Positions 54,920 through 64,000 of a stretch of 64,000 nt of DNA are shown one piece after another. Under the pieces are notes generated by a model, which saw nothing but the letters and a program-made list of their open reading frames with translations, searched no databases and was not told where the DNA came from. A program made the position numbers and the translations under genes. The DNA lies in the NCBI RefSeq assembly GCF_004022485.1, contig NZ_CP034951.1, positions 1,736,001 through 1,800,000 of the forward strand, written 5' to 3'. Position 1 is the stretch's first letter. Each line of letters starts with the position of its first letter. This DNA is from Aequorivita sp. H23M31. GTDB lineage: Bacteria > Bacteroidota > Bacteroidia > Flavobacteriales > Flavobacteriaceae.

Positions 54920-56452
54920 ATGAACAATCCGAAAAAAATCACTTCGGCATTAATTTCTGTTTTCAGTAAAGATGGCCTTGAACCGATAGTGAAGAAACTG
55001 CACGAACAAAATGTAAAAATCTATTCCACCGGTGGAACCCAAAAGTTCATCAACGACCTCGGAATCGACGTGGTAGCAGTAGAAAATATTACCGATTATC
55101 CTTCAATCTTAGGAGGTCGTGTAAAAACCCTTCACCCAAAGGTTTTTGGAGGAATTCTAAACAGACAGGATAATGAAGGTGATATTGCTGAAATGGTGCA
55201 ATATCAAATACCCCAAATCGATGCGGTGATTGTTGATTTGTATCCGTTTGAAAAAACCGTTGCTTCAGGTGCCTCTGAAAACGACATTATAGAAAAAATA
55301 GACATTGGTGGGATATCGCTAATTCGAGCTGCCGCTAAAAATTTTAAAGATACCATTTGTGTTTCTTCAGTAGAAGATTATGCAGAATTTTTGGAATTGA
55401 TCTCGGAAAATGACGGAATTATTTCTCAGGAAAGCCGTAAAAGGTTTGCCGCAAAATCCTTTCATATTTCTTCAAATTATGATTCAGCAATATTTAATTA
55501 TTTCAATACGGAAGAAAAACTGCCGGTTTATAAAATAAGCAAAAGTCGGGGACAAGAGCTTCGTTACGGCGAAAACCCACATCAAAAAGGATTTTTCTTT
55601 GGAGATTTTGATGCCGTATTCGAAAAACTCCATGGAAAAGAATTGAGCTATAACAACCTTCTGGACGTGGATGCGGCAGTAAACCTAATGGGTGAATTCC
55701 AGAATGAAGCGCCCACTTTTGCAATTTTGAAGCACAACAATGCCTGCGGAATTGCACAGCGTCCAACTCTTGAAGAAGCTTATATGGCCGCCTTGGCTGG
55801 AGATCCAATCTCAGCTTTTGGAGGTATCCTAATCAGTAACAAGGAAATAGACGAAGCAACAGCCAAGGAAATTCATCACCTATTTTGTGAAGTGGTGATT
55901 GCTCCTTCCTATTCCCCGATTGCTCTTAAATTACTTCAAGAAAAAAAGAATCGTATCTTATTGGTTCAGAAGGATGGTATGTTGCCTTCGACTACTGTTA
56001 GAACTTGCTTGAACGGTTTGCTTGTTCAGGATAGAGATAATATAACAGATACTCAAGAAATTTTAACGCTAGCTACAAACAATAAACCCAGTACTACCGA
56101 GTTAGAGGACCTATTGTTTGCTTCCAAAATTTGTAAACACACTAAAAGCAATACAATTGTTTTGGCAAAAGGAAAGCAGCTTTTTGCTAGCGGTACAGGT
56201 CAGACCAGTCGCGTGGACGCCTTAAAACAGGCCATTGAAAAAGCCAAGTCATTTGATTTTGATCTAAGTGGGGCGGTAATGGCAAGCGATGCCTTTTTTC
56301 CGTTTCCCGATTGCGTTGAGATTGCAGACCACGCTGGAATAACAGCCGTTATACAACCCGGAGGGTCCATAAAAGATGAACTGAGCATTGACTATTGCAA
56401 TGCAAATGAAATGGCAATGGTATTTACTGGTGTCCGACATTTCAAGCATTAA
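54920..56452 (+). CDS. purH: Bifunctional AICAR formyltransferase/IMP cyclohydrolase PurH
   Basis: PurH performs the last two steps of IMP synthesis. The 510-residue protein has the N-terminal cyclohydrolase domain (about 1-195; ALISVFSKDGLEPIVKKL, GGRVKTLHPKVFGGIL). The formyltransferase domain has RYGENPHQKGFF, LKHNNACGIA with the catalytic Lys-His, and SGTGQTSRVDAL, and the protein ends AMVFTGVRHFKH. purH directly before mreB is a usual flavobacterial arrangement. Confidence 0.97.
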   Translation: MNNPKKITSALISVFSKDGLEPIVKKLHEQNVKIYSTGGTQKFINDLGIDVVAVENITDYPSILGGRVKTLHPKVFGGILNRQDNEGDIAEMVQYQIPQIDAVIVDLYPFEKTVASGASENDIIEKIDIGGISLIRAAAKNFKDTICVSSVEDYAEFLELISENDGIISQESRKRFAAKSFHISSNYDSAIFNYFNTEEKLPVYKISKSRGQELRYGENPHQKGFFFGDFDAVFEKLHGKELSYNNLLDVDAAVNLMGEFQNEAPTFAILKHNNACGIAQRPTLEEAYMAALAGDPISAFGGILISNKEIDEATAKEIHHLFCEVVIAPSYSPIALKLLQEKKNRILLVQKDGMLPSTTVRTCLNGLLVQDRDNITDTQEILTLATNNKPSTTELEDLLFASKICKHTKSNTIVLAKGKQLFASGTGQTSRVDALKQAIEKAKSFDFDLSGAVMASDAFFPFPDCVEIADHAGITAVIQPGGSIKDELSIDYCNANEMAMVFTGVRHFKH

Positions 56453-56459
56453 AATTTGT

Positions 56460-56467
56460 TACATTTG
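56460..56467 (+). promoter_or_regulatory. -7 promoter box for the mre operon
   Basis: TACATTTG begins 7 bases after the purH stop codon and ends 50 bases before the mreB ATG. Confidence 0.5.
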
Positions 56468-56517
56468 ATAAATAAAAAACTTAAAACCTTAATTTTCAAC
56501 ACCACGAATTATAGAAT

Positions 56518-57546
56518 ATGGGATTTTTTGACTTCCTTACTGAAGAAATAGCAATTGACCTTGGTACCGCAAATACCTTGATCATCCACAATGACAAAGT
56601 TGTAGTGGATGCTCCCTCGATCGTTGCCAGGGACCGTACAACGGGAAAAATAATTGCAGTAGGTCGTGAAGCGGCAATGATGCAAGGAAAAACCCACGAA
56701 AATATAAAAACCATCCGTCCTCTAAAAGACGGTGTTATCGCAGATTTTGATGCCAGTGAAAAGATGATAAACCTGTTTATCAGTGATATCCCGGCTTTAA
56801 AGAAAAAATGGCTAAAACCATCGCTGAGGATGGTAATATGTATTCCAAGCGGAATTACAGAGGTGGAAATGAGAGCTGTTAAGGAAAGTGCCGAACGCGT
56901 GAATGCCAAGGAAGTCTATTTAATTCACGAACCTATGGCTGCAGCAATTGGAATTGGAGTTGATATTATGCAGCCCAAGGGGAATATGATCGTGGATATA
57001 GGAGGTGGAACTACCGAAATTGCCGTAATCGCACTTGGTGGTATTGTTTGTGACAAATCGGTAAAAATTGCCGGAGACGTATTTACCAATGACATTGTTT
57101 ATTATATGCGAACCCAGCACAACCTGTATGTAGGTGAAAGAACTGCGGAGAAAATAAAAATTCAAATTGGTGCCGCCACCGAGGATCTAGAAACTCCTCC
57201 GGACGAAATGGATGTACAAGGACGGGATTTGCTTACTGGGAAACCTAAACAAGTTCAGACTTCTTATCGCGAGATAGCCAAGGCTCTTGACAAATCCATC
57301 CTACGGATCGAGGATGCCGTGATGGAAACTTTATCCCAAACGCCTCCCGAGCTTGCGGCAGACATCTATAACACCGGAATTTATCTTGCTGGAGGAGGAT
57401 CGATGCTGAGAGGGTTGGATAAACGTCTTTCCTTAAAAACCGATCTCCCTGTCTATATTGCCGAAGATCCACTTCGAGCGGTGGTACGCGGGACGGGAAT
57501 CTGCCTTAAAAACTTAAGCAAATTTAAGAGTGTCTTGATTAAATAA
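56518..57546 (+). CDS. mreB: Rod shape-determining protein MreB
   Basis: MreB is an actin-like filament protein that guides lateral wall synthesis. The 342-residue protein shows phosphate-1 IAIDLGTANTLI, phosphate-2 MIVDIGGGTTEIAVIALGG and the adenosine motif IYLAGGGSMLRGLD, with length typical of the family. It leads the mreBCD-mrdA-rodA operon that builds the elongasome. Confidence 0.98.
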   Translation: MGFFDFLTEEIAIDLGTANTLIIHNDKVVVDAPSIVARDRTTGKIIAVGREAAMMQGKTHENIKTIRPLKDGVIADFDASEKMINLFISDIPALKKKWLKPSLRMVICIPSGITEVEMRAVKESAERVNAKEVYLIHEPMAAAIGIGVDIMQPKGNMIVDIGGGTTEIAVIALGGIVCDKSVKIAGDVFTNDIVYYMRTQHNLYVGERTAEKIKIQIGAATEDLETPPDEMDVQGRDLLTGKPKQVQTSYREIAKALDKSILRIEDAVMETLSQTPPELAADIYNTGIYLAGGGSMLRGLDKRLSLKTDLPVYIAEDPLRAVVRGTGICLKNLSKFKSVLIK

Positions 57547-57603
57547 GGATTTTCCATTTTGACGGGATAAAACCAAGAAAAAGCATGTTAAGCACGAGGG
57601 ACG

Positions 57604-58428
57604 ATGCAGCAGATTATTTACTTTTTTATTCGAAACAAAAACTTCCTGTTATTTGCAGTGCTCTTTATTGTTTCGATACTGCTAACAATCCAGACACATA
57701 ATTATCACAACGATAAATTTATCAGTTCGGCAAATGCAATAACGGGGGGAATTTTTAAATTTAAAAATAACCTTACGGATTATTTTTATCTGGGAACAGC
57801 TAATGAAAAGCTCCTGGAAGAAAACCTAATGTTGAGGCAACAGTTGGAGAAATTCAGCAATCTTTCCCCAGTTCCCGCACTCGACACCCTTGGAATTCCA
57901 AAATTTGAGTACCTTACCTCAACTGTTATTAATAACAACTATTCCAAAACCAAAAACCAGATTACTTTGGATAAAGGAAGTAGAGGTGGAATACAAATAG
58001 ATATGGGAGTAGTTTCTACCCACGGACTTGTAGGTATAGTCAGTGATGTTTCAAAAAACTATTCCACTGTTCAATCTATTTTAAACACCAAAAGCCGAAT
58101 TAATGCGAAGCTGAAAAAATCCAATCATTTTGGAACCCTAATTTGGAATACAAAGGAGCCTAATGTCGTGCAACTGATAGATATTCCACGATTGGCTAAA
58201 ATCGAAAAAGGCGATACAATAATTACTGGCGGAAGATCCACCATATTTCCTGAGGGAATTCTGATTGGGAGTGTTCAGGATTTTCACTTAGATAAAGATG
58301 ACAATTATTATTATGTCAACATAAAGTTGTTCAATGATATGACCAGCCTTCAATATGTTTATTTAATAAAAAATAACGAAGCTGCGGAAATAATGAAATT
58401 AGAGAAGGGGGTGGAAGATGCAGACTAA
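57604..58428 (+). CDS. mreC: Rod shape-determining protein MreC
   Basis: MreC is a bitopic protein that links MreB/MreD to PBP2. The 274-residue product has an N-terminal membrane helix (about 12-30, FLLFAVLFIVSILLTI), a coiled coil (about 60-85, NEKLLEENLMLRQQLEKF) and the periplasmic beta domains (DKGSRGGIQIDMGVVSTHGLVGIVSDVS). It overlaps mreD by 11 bases. Confidence 0.95.
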   Translation: MQQIIYFFIRNKNFLLFAVLFIVSILLTIQTHNYHNDKFISSANAITGGIFKFKNNLTDYFYLGTANEKLLEENLMLRQQLEKFSNLSPVPALDTLGIPKFEYLTSTVINNNYSKTKNQITLDKGSRGGIQIDMGVVSTHGLVGIVSDVSKNYSTVQSILNTKSRINAKLKKSNHFGTLIWNTKEPNVVQLIDIPRLAKIEKGDTIITGGRSTIFPEGILIGSVQDFHLDKDDNYYYVNIKLFNDMTSLQYVYLIKNNEAAEIMKLEKGVEDAD

Positions 58429-58927
58429 GGAAATATTAATTAATTGTGCCCGGTTTATAATTCTGGTATTCTTACAAGTATTTTTATTGAACAATATAAA
58501 TCTATTGGGTTATATCAACCCATATTTATACATTTTGTTCATCCTTTTATATCCTTCAACAGGCAACCAAACCTTATTGATATTCTTAAGTTTCCTATTG
58601 GGCCTTTCAGTTGATATCTTTGAGGATTCAGGCGGAGTTCATGCTGCAGCCTGTGCCTTTATTGCATACATCCGGCCTGTAGTTTTAAAATATTCCTTTG
58701 GTATAAGCTATGAATACAATAGTGTAAAAATTGAAAGGGCTGCCCCTACTGAGAAATTTATATATGTTGCCTCTATTATCGTCATCCATAATTTCATAAT
58801 GTTTGCGTTGGAAATTTTTAGCTTTGACCATATACTCTTATTGCTGAAATCTACGTTGTTTTCAGGGATATTCACTTTCATCTTGATTATGGGAAGTTTA
58901 ATCCTGATAAATAAAAAAGTTAAATGA
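58418..58927 (+). CDS. mreD: Rod shape-determining protein MreD
   Basis: MreD is a polytopic membrane protein of the elongasome. The 169-residue product has about five helices and the conserved NINLLGYINPYLYILFILLYP segment. It overlaps mreC by 11 bases and the next gene by 4 (ATGA), so translation is probably coupled. Confidence 0.92.
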   Translation: MQTKEILINCARFIILVFLQVFLLNNINLLGYINPYLYILFILLYPSTGNQTLLIFLSFLLGLSVDIFEDSGGVHAAACAFIAYIRPVVLKYSFGISYEYNSVKIERAAPTEKFIYVASIIVIHNFIMFALEIFSFDHILLLLKSTLFSGIFTFILIMGSLILINKKVK

Positions 58928-60792
58928 GAAAAGCTGTACTTATAGTGCTTGTCCTCTTCAGCGGAGTTCTATTTGCCGCCCGGCTTTTCTATTTGCAGGT
59001 TTATGATGGCGCATCTGATTCTTTGGATCAAAACAACGCTATTAAAATAATGTACGATTATCCGCAACGTGGGTATATGTTTGATCGAAACGATAAATTA
59101 ATGGTTTCCAATCAACCGTCATACGATGTGATGGTAATTCCAAGAGATGTAAAACCGTTGGATACATTAGAGTTTTGTGGTCTTTTGAAAATCACCAAAG
59201 AGGAACTAATAGAAATTCTTCGGAAAGCTACCGTTTATTCTCCTAGATTGCCATCCGTAGTAGTCCCCCAATTGAACAAGGCAGATTATGCTTCCCTTTC
59301 GGAAAAAATGTATAAATACGAGGGCTTTTATATCCAACGCCGTTCATTAAGGGAGTACCAAGTGGATCATTCTGCTAATGTGATGGGCTATATTGCTGAG
59401 GTAAATAATGCCATTATCGAAAAAAACCCTTATTACCAGATGGGTGAATTGATAGGTACAGCGGGAGTTGAGAAAGAATATGAGGATGTACTTAGGGGGA
59501 CAAAGGGAGTTAAATACATTCAAAAAGACAGGTTCAATAGAGATATTGGTCCTTATAAAGAAGGAATATTCGATACCTTACCCATAAGAGGAAACGATAT
59601 CCAACTCACAATTGACGCCACTTTGCAGAAATACGGGCAAGAATTAATGGCACATAAACGCGGGGGGATTGTAGCCATTGAACCAGCCACTGGCGAAATT
59701 TTAGCACTTATCACCGCTCCAAGTTATGATCCTTCATTGTTGGTAGGAAGAGACCGGTCTAAAAACTTCACCAAGCTGTGGTATGACACCATTTCAAAAC
59801 CACTTTATGACCGAGGGCTTATGGGAGAATATCCACCCGGCTCTCCCTTTAAGACCCTCACCGCTCTCATTGCATTGCAAGAGCACGTGATTACAAGTGA
59901 AGAACGTATAAATTGTCCAGGCGGATATTTTTACAATGGACGGAGATTAATGAAATGTCATGGTGCGCATGGACCTTTAGGGATGATTTCGGGCATCGCG
60001 CATTCCTGTAATACTTATTTTGCTACACTTTACCGCAAATCCATTGATAAGTATCCTACTATACAAGAAGGAACTGATCATTGGAAGGCTCACCTAGCGA
60101 GTTTTGGACTTGGAGATTTCTTAGGATATGACCTGCCAAGCGGAAGAAGAGGGTTCATTCCGGATTCCAAATTTTATGATCGTTTTTATAATTTTCCTAA
60201 ATACAGATGGTTTTCAACCGCCACAATTTCTAACTCTATCGGTCAAGGAGAAATTTCGCTCACGCCTATGCAAATGGCAAATTTTACGGCTACAATTGCA
60301 AATCGTGGCTGGTATTACACTCCACACGTGATCAAAAATATTATAGGCCCAGATACCATTCCAGCAGTATTTAAAGAAAAACATTATACCACTGTTGAAC
60401 CGCAGTATTTTGAGCCTGTGGTGGAAGGAATGCACCAGGTTTATGAAGGAGGAACGGCTTCCTATTTGCGTATTCCTGGGATTGAAGTATGTGGTAAAAC
60501 AGGCACAGCTGAAAATTTTACTCGCATCAACGGGAAACGTGTTCAACTTACTGACCACTCAATATTTGTAGCGTTTGCACCTATGGATAATCCAAAAATC
60601 GCAATCGCTGTATTTGTAGAAAATGGCTATTGGGGTTCTAGATGGGCAGGCCGGATTGCGGGTCTAATGATTGAGAAATATCTGAAAGGAGAAATTACCC
60701 GAAAGGATATGGAAAAATTTGTATTGGAAGGGAGCCTAGAGGCGGAATACGCTAAGCCTTACAGCGGACAACCATTTAGCATTAACCGTTAA
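58924..60792 (+). CDS. mrdA: Penicillin-binding protein 2
   Basis: PBP2 is the class B transpeptidase of the elongasome. The 622-residue protein has an N-terminal helix, a pedestal with the YPQRGYMFDRN motif, and catalytic motifs S307-P-F-K310 (PPGSPFK), S361-C-N363 (AHSCNTYF) and KTG (VCGKTGTAEN). Cys331, Cys345, His346 and His349 (INCPGG...KCHGAHG) lie between SxxK and SxN, where the E. coli enzyme has a zinc site. A similar site here is possible. The rodA start codon follows immediately. Confidence 0.97.
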   Translation: MRKAVLIVLVLFSGVLFAARLFYLQVYDGASDSLDQNNAIKIMYDYPQRGYMFDRNDKLMVSNQPSYDVMVIPRDVKPLDTLEFCGLLKITKEELIEILRKATVYSPRLPSVVVPQLNKADYASLSEKMYKYEGFYIQRRSLREYQVDHSANVMGYIAEVNNAIIEKNPYYQMGELIGTAGVEKEYEDVLRGTKGVKYIQKDRFNRDIGPYKEGIFDTLPIRGNDIQLTIDATLQKYGQELMAHKRGGIVAIEPATGEILALITAPSYDPSLLVGRDRSKNFTKLWYDTISKPLYDRGLMGEYPPGSPFKTLTALIALQEHVITSEERINCPGGYFYNGRRLMKCHGAHGPLGMISGIAHSCNTYFATLYRKSIDKYPTIQEGTDHWKAHLASFGLGDFLGYDLPSGRRGFIPDSKFYDRFYNFPKYRWFSTATISNSIGQGEISLTPMQMANFTATIANRGWYYTPHVIKNIIGPDTIPAVFKEKHYTTVEPQYFEPVVEGMHQVYEGGTASYLRIPGIEVCGKTGTAENFTRINGKRVQLTDHSIFVAFAPMDNPKIAIAVFVENGYWGSRWAGRIAGLMIEKYLKGEITRKDMEKFVLEGSLEAEYAKPYSGQPFSINR

Positions 60793-62049
60793 ATGAGCGG
60801 AGGAAGAACATACTTACGCTTCGACTGGCTAATAATATTTATATACATCGCTTTGGTGGCAATGGGTTGGGTAAATATTTATTCCGCCTCGTTAAGTGAT
60901 ACCGCCCACGGATATTTTGACTTCAGCCAGATTTATGGCAAACAAATGACTTGGATTGCCTTGAGCATTCTCCTCATAATTTTTGTTTTGGCTATTGAAG
61001 CCAAATTTTACGAACGTTTTGCCAGTGTAATCTATATTGTCTCCATAGCCTCTCTTTTAGGACTTTTTGTTTTCGGAAGAACTATTGCAGGAACCACTGC
61101 TTGGTATGATTTTGGAGGATTCAGCATCCAACCAAGCGAATTTGTAAAAGCAACCACTGCGCTGGCTCTTGCAAAATATGTGAGTGATATTCAGACGAAT
61201 ATGCACGAATTTAAATACCAAATTGGTGCGTTTTTGATTCTTGCCATTCCTTCCATTTTAATCTTGTTACAGCCCGATCCAGGTAGTGTTCTGGTTTATG
61301 CTGCTTTTATATTTCCGTTATATCGTGAAGGTCTTCATGGCTCATACTTACTTTTGGGACTGTTTGCGGCAATTTTGTTCGTAGCTACCTTAGCCTTTGA
61401 TCCATTTTGGGTAATTACGGGTCTAGTTTTGATTGCAGGAATTATACTATTTAAAAATCGCAAAAAGCGACCGAATGTCCTTAAGTACTTATTTATAGTG
61501 ATTGCCTGCGTAGGGTTTTCGCTATCGGTAGATTATATTTTTGACAATGTTTTTAAACAACATCACCGGGACCGTTTCAATATTGTTTTGGGAAAAGAAG
61601 TGGATGCACGAGGAATTGGCTATAATACCCATCAAAGTGAAATCGCAATAAGCAATGGAGGCTGGCTTGGAAAAGGCTGGACCCAAGGCACGCAGACAAA
61701 AGGTAATTTTGTTCCCGAGCAACATACAGATTATATTTTCAGTACCGTAGGTGAAGAATGGGGTTTCGTAGGAAGCATGATTGTCATTTTACTATTCATG
61801 GGTCTAATAACACGCATTATATATAGAGCCGAAAAACAAAAAAACCAGTTCGGGAGGGTTTATGGATACAGTGTAGCAGCCATCTTATTTCTCCACTTTT
61901 TCGTGAATATTGGGATGGTTTCGGGAATTTTTCCTACGGTTGGAATTCCACTTCCATTTTTCAGCTATGGCGGCTCGGCACTTTGGGGCTTTACCTTGCT
62001 CCTCTTTATTTTTGTAAAATTGGATGCTGCAAATTATCACCATTCTTAG
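60793..62049 (+). CDS. rodA: Peptidoglycan glycosyltransferase RodA
   Basis: RodA is the SEDS-family polymerase that works with PBP2. The 418-residue protein has about ten membrane helices, the conserved GGFSIQPSEFVKATTALALA loop, and the C-terminal EQHTDYIFSTVGEEWGFVGS and GIPLPFFSYGGSALWGF. The start directly abuts the mrdA stop codon. Confidence 0.97.
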   Translation: MSGGRTYLRFDWLIIFIYIALVAMGWVNIYSASLSDTAHGYFDFSQIYGKQMTWIALSILLIIFVLAIEAKFYERFASVIYIVSIASLLGLFVFGRTIAGTTAWYDFGGFSIQPSEFVKATTALALAKYVSDIQTNMHEFKYQIGAFLILAIPSILILLQPDPGSVLVYAAFIFPLYREGLHGSYLLLGLFAAILFVATLAFDPFWVITGLVLIAGIILFKNRKKRPNVLKYLFIVIACVGFSLSVDYIFDNVFKQHHRDRFNIVLGKEVDARGIGYNTHQSEIAISNGGWLGKGWTQGTQTKGNFVPEQHTDYIFSTVGEEWGFVGSMIVILLFMGLITRIIYRAEKQKNQFGRVYGYSVAAILFLHFFVNIGMVSGIFPTVGIPLPFFSYGGSALWGFTLLLFIFVKLDAANYHHS

Positions 62050-62304
62050 AAAGCTTTTGCAGGAGAAATATTAAGAATAGCGAACGGAAATTGCACCTTA
62101 TTTGAAAGTAGGTAATCTAATATATAAAGTACAAATATTCCTAAGAAATATTTTTATATTTATGATAAATCTGTAGTTCCTATTGATAATTCTTCTCTTT
62201 TTTAATAATCTCTTAGGTACCAATTAACAAATCCCTAAATGTTTCGGATTTTGGAATGGATATATTTGTTCCAGATTTTAAAGTCCAATCTTTCATCACA
62301 CATT
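62050..62304. other. Gap between rodA and the outer-membrane protein gene
   Basis: I see no gene, no strong hairpin and no clear TAnnTTTG box in these 255 AT-rich bases. Confidence 0.4.
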
Positions 62305-62946
62305 ATGAAATATCCGAAATATCTTCTCACCCTAATTATATTCGCCCTAGGGGGGACTCTAACCGCACAAGAAACCAAGTTTAACCGGTTTTCACTGGAA
62401 CTTACAACTGGTATCGATGCGCCACTTTCCCTTCGCAATGGAAAATCAACTTCCGATTATATCGCATTTAAGCAATTTCAAATTTCGGGTAGATATATGA
62501 TTTCCCAGACATACGGTATCAAAGGTTTTTATGGATACAACCAATTTAATCCCTCCAACGATTCTAATAATGGGCTAACTTTCCACCGTGTAGGTGCAGA
62601 GGCAGTGGTAAATATTAATAGATTGCTTAATATAAATTCCGCTGGCCGCAGACAATTTAATGTATTGGCACATGGAGGAATGGGGCTCTCCTTGGCAAAA
62701 CCCGACACTCAAAGCAATACGGATAACATAGGAAACGTTCTAATGGGAATGACGGGAGAAATAAAGTTGAGCAACCGTTTTTCGATATTGGGAGATGTAA
62801 CGTACTTAGCTAATCTAAGGCAACATACCTATTTTGATGGTACCTCGCTTCCGCACAACGATTACAAAACGGGAAGTTTTGTAAATATCAGTGTGGGAAT
62901 AATGTATAGTTTAGGTCCGAATAAATTTCACGCAGATTGGTATTAA
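62305..62946 (+). CDS. Outer-membrane beta-barrel protein, OmpA-barrel/porin-like
   Basis: From the ATG at 62305 the protein has 213 residues. It has a signal peptide (MKYPKYLLTLIIFALGGTLTAQ) followed by alternating beta strands typical of a small barrel (FSLELTTGIDAPLSL, ISGRYMISQTYGIKGFYGYNQF, VNISVGIMYSLG). There is no OmpA peptidoglycan-binding domain. The frame is open 22 codons further upstream, but only the chosen start places the signal peptide at the N terminus. Specific function unknown. Confidence 0.75.
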   Translation: MKYPKYLLTLIIFALGGTLTAQETKFNRFSLELTTGIDAPLSLRNGKSTSDYIAFKQFQISGRYMISQTYGIKGFYGYNQFNPSNDSNNGLTFHRVGAEAVVNINRLLNINSAGRRQFNVLAHGGMGLSLAKPDTQSNTDNIGNVLMGMTGEIKLSNRFSILGDVTYLANLRQHTYFDGTSLPHNDYKTGSFVNISVGIMYSLGPNKFHADWY

Positions 62947-62994
62947 AATGAATTATAGCGAATTAGATTGACGCTGGACTGAATTAATTATTCT

Positions 62995-64000
62995 CTATCC
63001 CCTTACATCCATAGCATCCCTGAGCGCATTGCCAATTAGCATAAATGCGGTTACCAAACTCATAATAGCTAAACCAGGAATTAAAGCCAAATAGGGTTTT
63101 CCTAAAATTATATAGGCATAATGATCTTTTATAATCCCTCCCCAGCTGGGAATGGGAGGTTGTGCACCAATTCCTAAAAACGACAGACCACTTTCAATTA
63201 GAATAGCACTTGCAAAATTAGCCGCAGAAATAATTATAACGGGAGCCATACTGTTTGGCAGTATATGCCTCAGGATAATTCGATAATCTCTATAGCCAAG
63301 GGCACGGGCCGCAGTAACATATTGCATTTGCTTTACGCCCAGTACCTGTCCACGTACCACACGTGCAACTTCAACCCACATAGTTAGTCCAACAGCAATA
63401 AAAACCTGCCAAAACCCCTTGCCAAGAGCCAAGGTAATAGCGATTACCAACAGTAGCGTTGGGATAGACCAGGTAACATTTATTAGCCACATAATGGCCG
63501 CGTCAATCTTTCCTCCATAATATCCCGCAATAGCTCCGAGAGAAATTCCAATTACCAAAGAAATGAAAACGGCTACAAAACCGATGGCCAAAGAAATTCT
63601 TATACCTATCAACATACGGCTCAATAGATCTCGGCCATATTTATCGGTACCGAGCAAAAACCTTTTTTCGGCAATATACTTTGTGGAAATTTCTTTTGCC
63701 GATTTAGCCTCAGGGAAAAGTGAAAGTGGATATTCCTTTTGTAGTCCAGCGGTTCCATCCGGGGTGTATTCGGTAATCTCCACGCCCCTATCTCTTATTA
63801 TATATTTAGAAATGGGGATTTCGGTATCTACGTTTTTTCTGCCAAAGAAGAAAATGGAAAGGGAATTTTGGTTCTGCACCTTTGCAGGAATTGTAAGCAT
63901 CAAAACGTCAAAACCGGGATTTTTGGAATGTATGGAAAGATGCATTTGATTGGCATTTACCGAATTATCGGGAGCCAAAGCATATGCAAAAATGGCCAAA
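62995..64000 (-). CDS. DppC/OppC-type peptide ABC transporter permease, 5' end missing
   Basis: This is the permease of an oligopeptide or dipeptide importer. At least 334 residues are in the window; the frame is open to the right edge and the true start probably lies outside. A long N-terminal periplasmic part is followed by about five helices. The EAA loop for ATPase docking is RALGYRDYRIILRHILPNS. GTDKYGRDLLSRMLIG and the C-terminal DAMDVRG are family signatures. Confidence 0.92.
   Translation of the reverse strand, partial: LAIFAYALAPDNSVNANQMHLSIHSKNPGFDVLMLTIPAKVQNQNSLSIFFFGRKNVDTEIPISKYIIRDRGVEITEYTPDGTAGLQKEYPLSLFPEAKSAKEISTKYIAEKRFLLGTDKYGRDLLSRMLIGIRISLAIGFVAVFISLVIGISLGAIAGYYGGKIDAAIMWLINVTWSIPTLLLVIAITLALGKGFWQVFIAVGLTMWVEVARVVRGQVLGVKQMQYVTAARALGYRDYRIILRHILPNSMAPVIIISAANFASAILIESGLSFLGIGAQPPIPSWGGIIKDHYAYIILGKPYLALIPGLAIMSLVTAFMLIGNALRDAMDVRG

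Noticed and set aside
1..64000. tRNA, rRNA, tmRNA or riboswitch
   Set aside because: I saw no cloverleaf, ribosomal or riboswitch consensus in the gaps while reading; a covariance-model search would be decisive.

Overview
The window comes from a member of the Bacteroidota, almost certainly family Flavobacteriaceae. The evidence is the gliding-motility pair gldB-gldC, a protease with a type IX secretion sorting tail, a SusC/SusD pair, an XrtF exosortase pair, several TAnnTTTG (-7) promoter boxes typical of Bacteroidota, and an AT-rich sequence with little sign of Shine-Dalgarno use. I do not assign a genus.

Layout. 1-2869 (minus): start of the division/cell-wall (dcw) cluster, mraZ-rsmH-ftsL-ftsI, with ftsI cut by the window edge and a periodic MraZ operator upstream of mraZ. 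3074-5382 (plus): an alpha/beta hydrolase, GTPase EngB and a TPR lipoprotein. 5467-9832: gldC and gldB (minus), nadE (plus), dnaG (minus). 10084-12541: an ECF sigma factor, its probable anti-sigma factor and an outer-membrane beta-barrel protein. 12694-25306 (minus): mostly housekeeping genes (polyprenyl synthase, rlmN, secreted protease, queA, aroA, MazG-like hydrolase, two DUF3857 proteins, dtd, rsgA). 25517-26857: an intact IS256-family element with an 8-bp target duplication. 27391-29050 (plus): rpe and a YpdA-like flavoprotein. 29229-34168 (minus): SusD and SusC. 35275-36660: an intact IS4-family element with a 9-bp target duplication.

37002-51858 (minus) is a large copper/silver handling region: a cysteine-rich copper-storage protein, a secreted HMA-like protein, a TonB-dependent receptor, a CopA-type P-ATPase, a TolC/CusA/CusB tripartite efflux pump, a DUF305 protein, a HYC_CC_PP protein and a DUF3347 protein. 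Together they would store copper in the cytosol, pump it to the periplasm, bind it there and expel it across the outer membrane. No metal-responsive regulator is visible. This region is rich in small palindromic repeats, one of which appears to have been inserted in frame into the P-ATPase gene.

51895-52871 (minus) holds exosortase XrtF and its partner. Then come a GAF-type methionine sulfoxide reductase homologue (plus), a MacB-like permease (minus), purH and the rod-shape operon mreB-mreC-mreD-mrdA-rodA (plus), a small outer-membrane protein, and a DppC/OppC-type permease cut by the right edge. I saw no tRNA, rRNA or CRISPR array. The features with least precedent are the degenerate primase zinc finger, the repeat inserted in the P-ATPase, the enlarged CusA, the repeat-rich copper region, and hairpins in the leaders of both insertion sequences.
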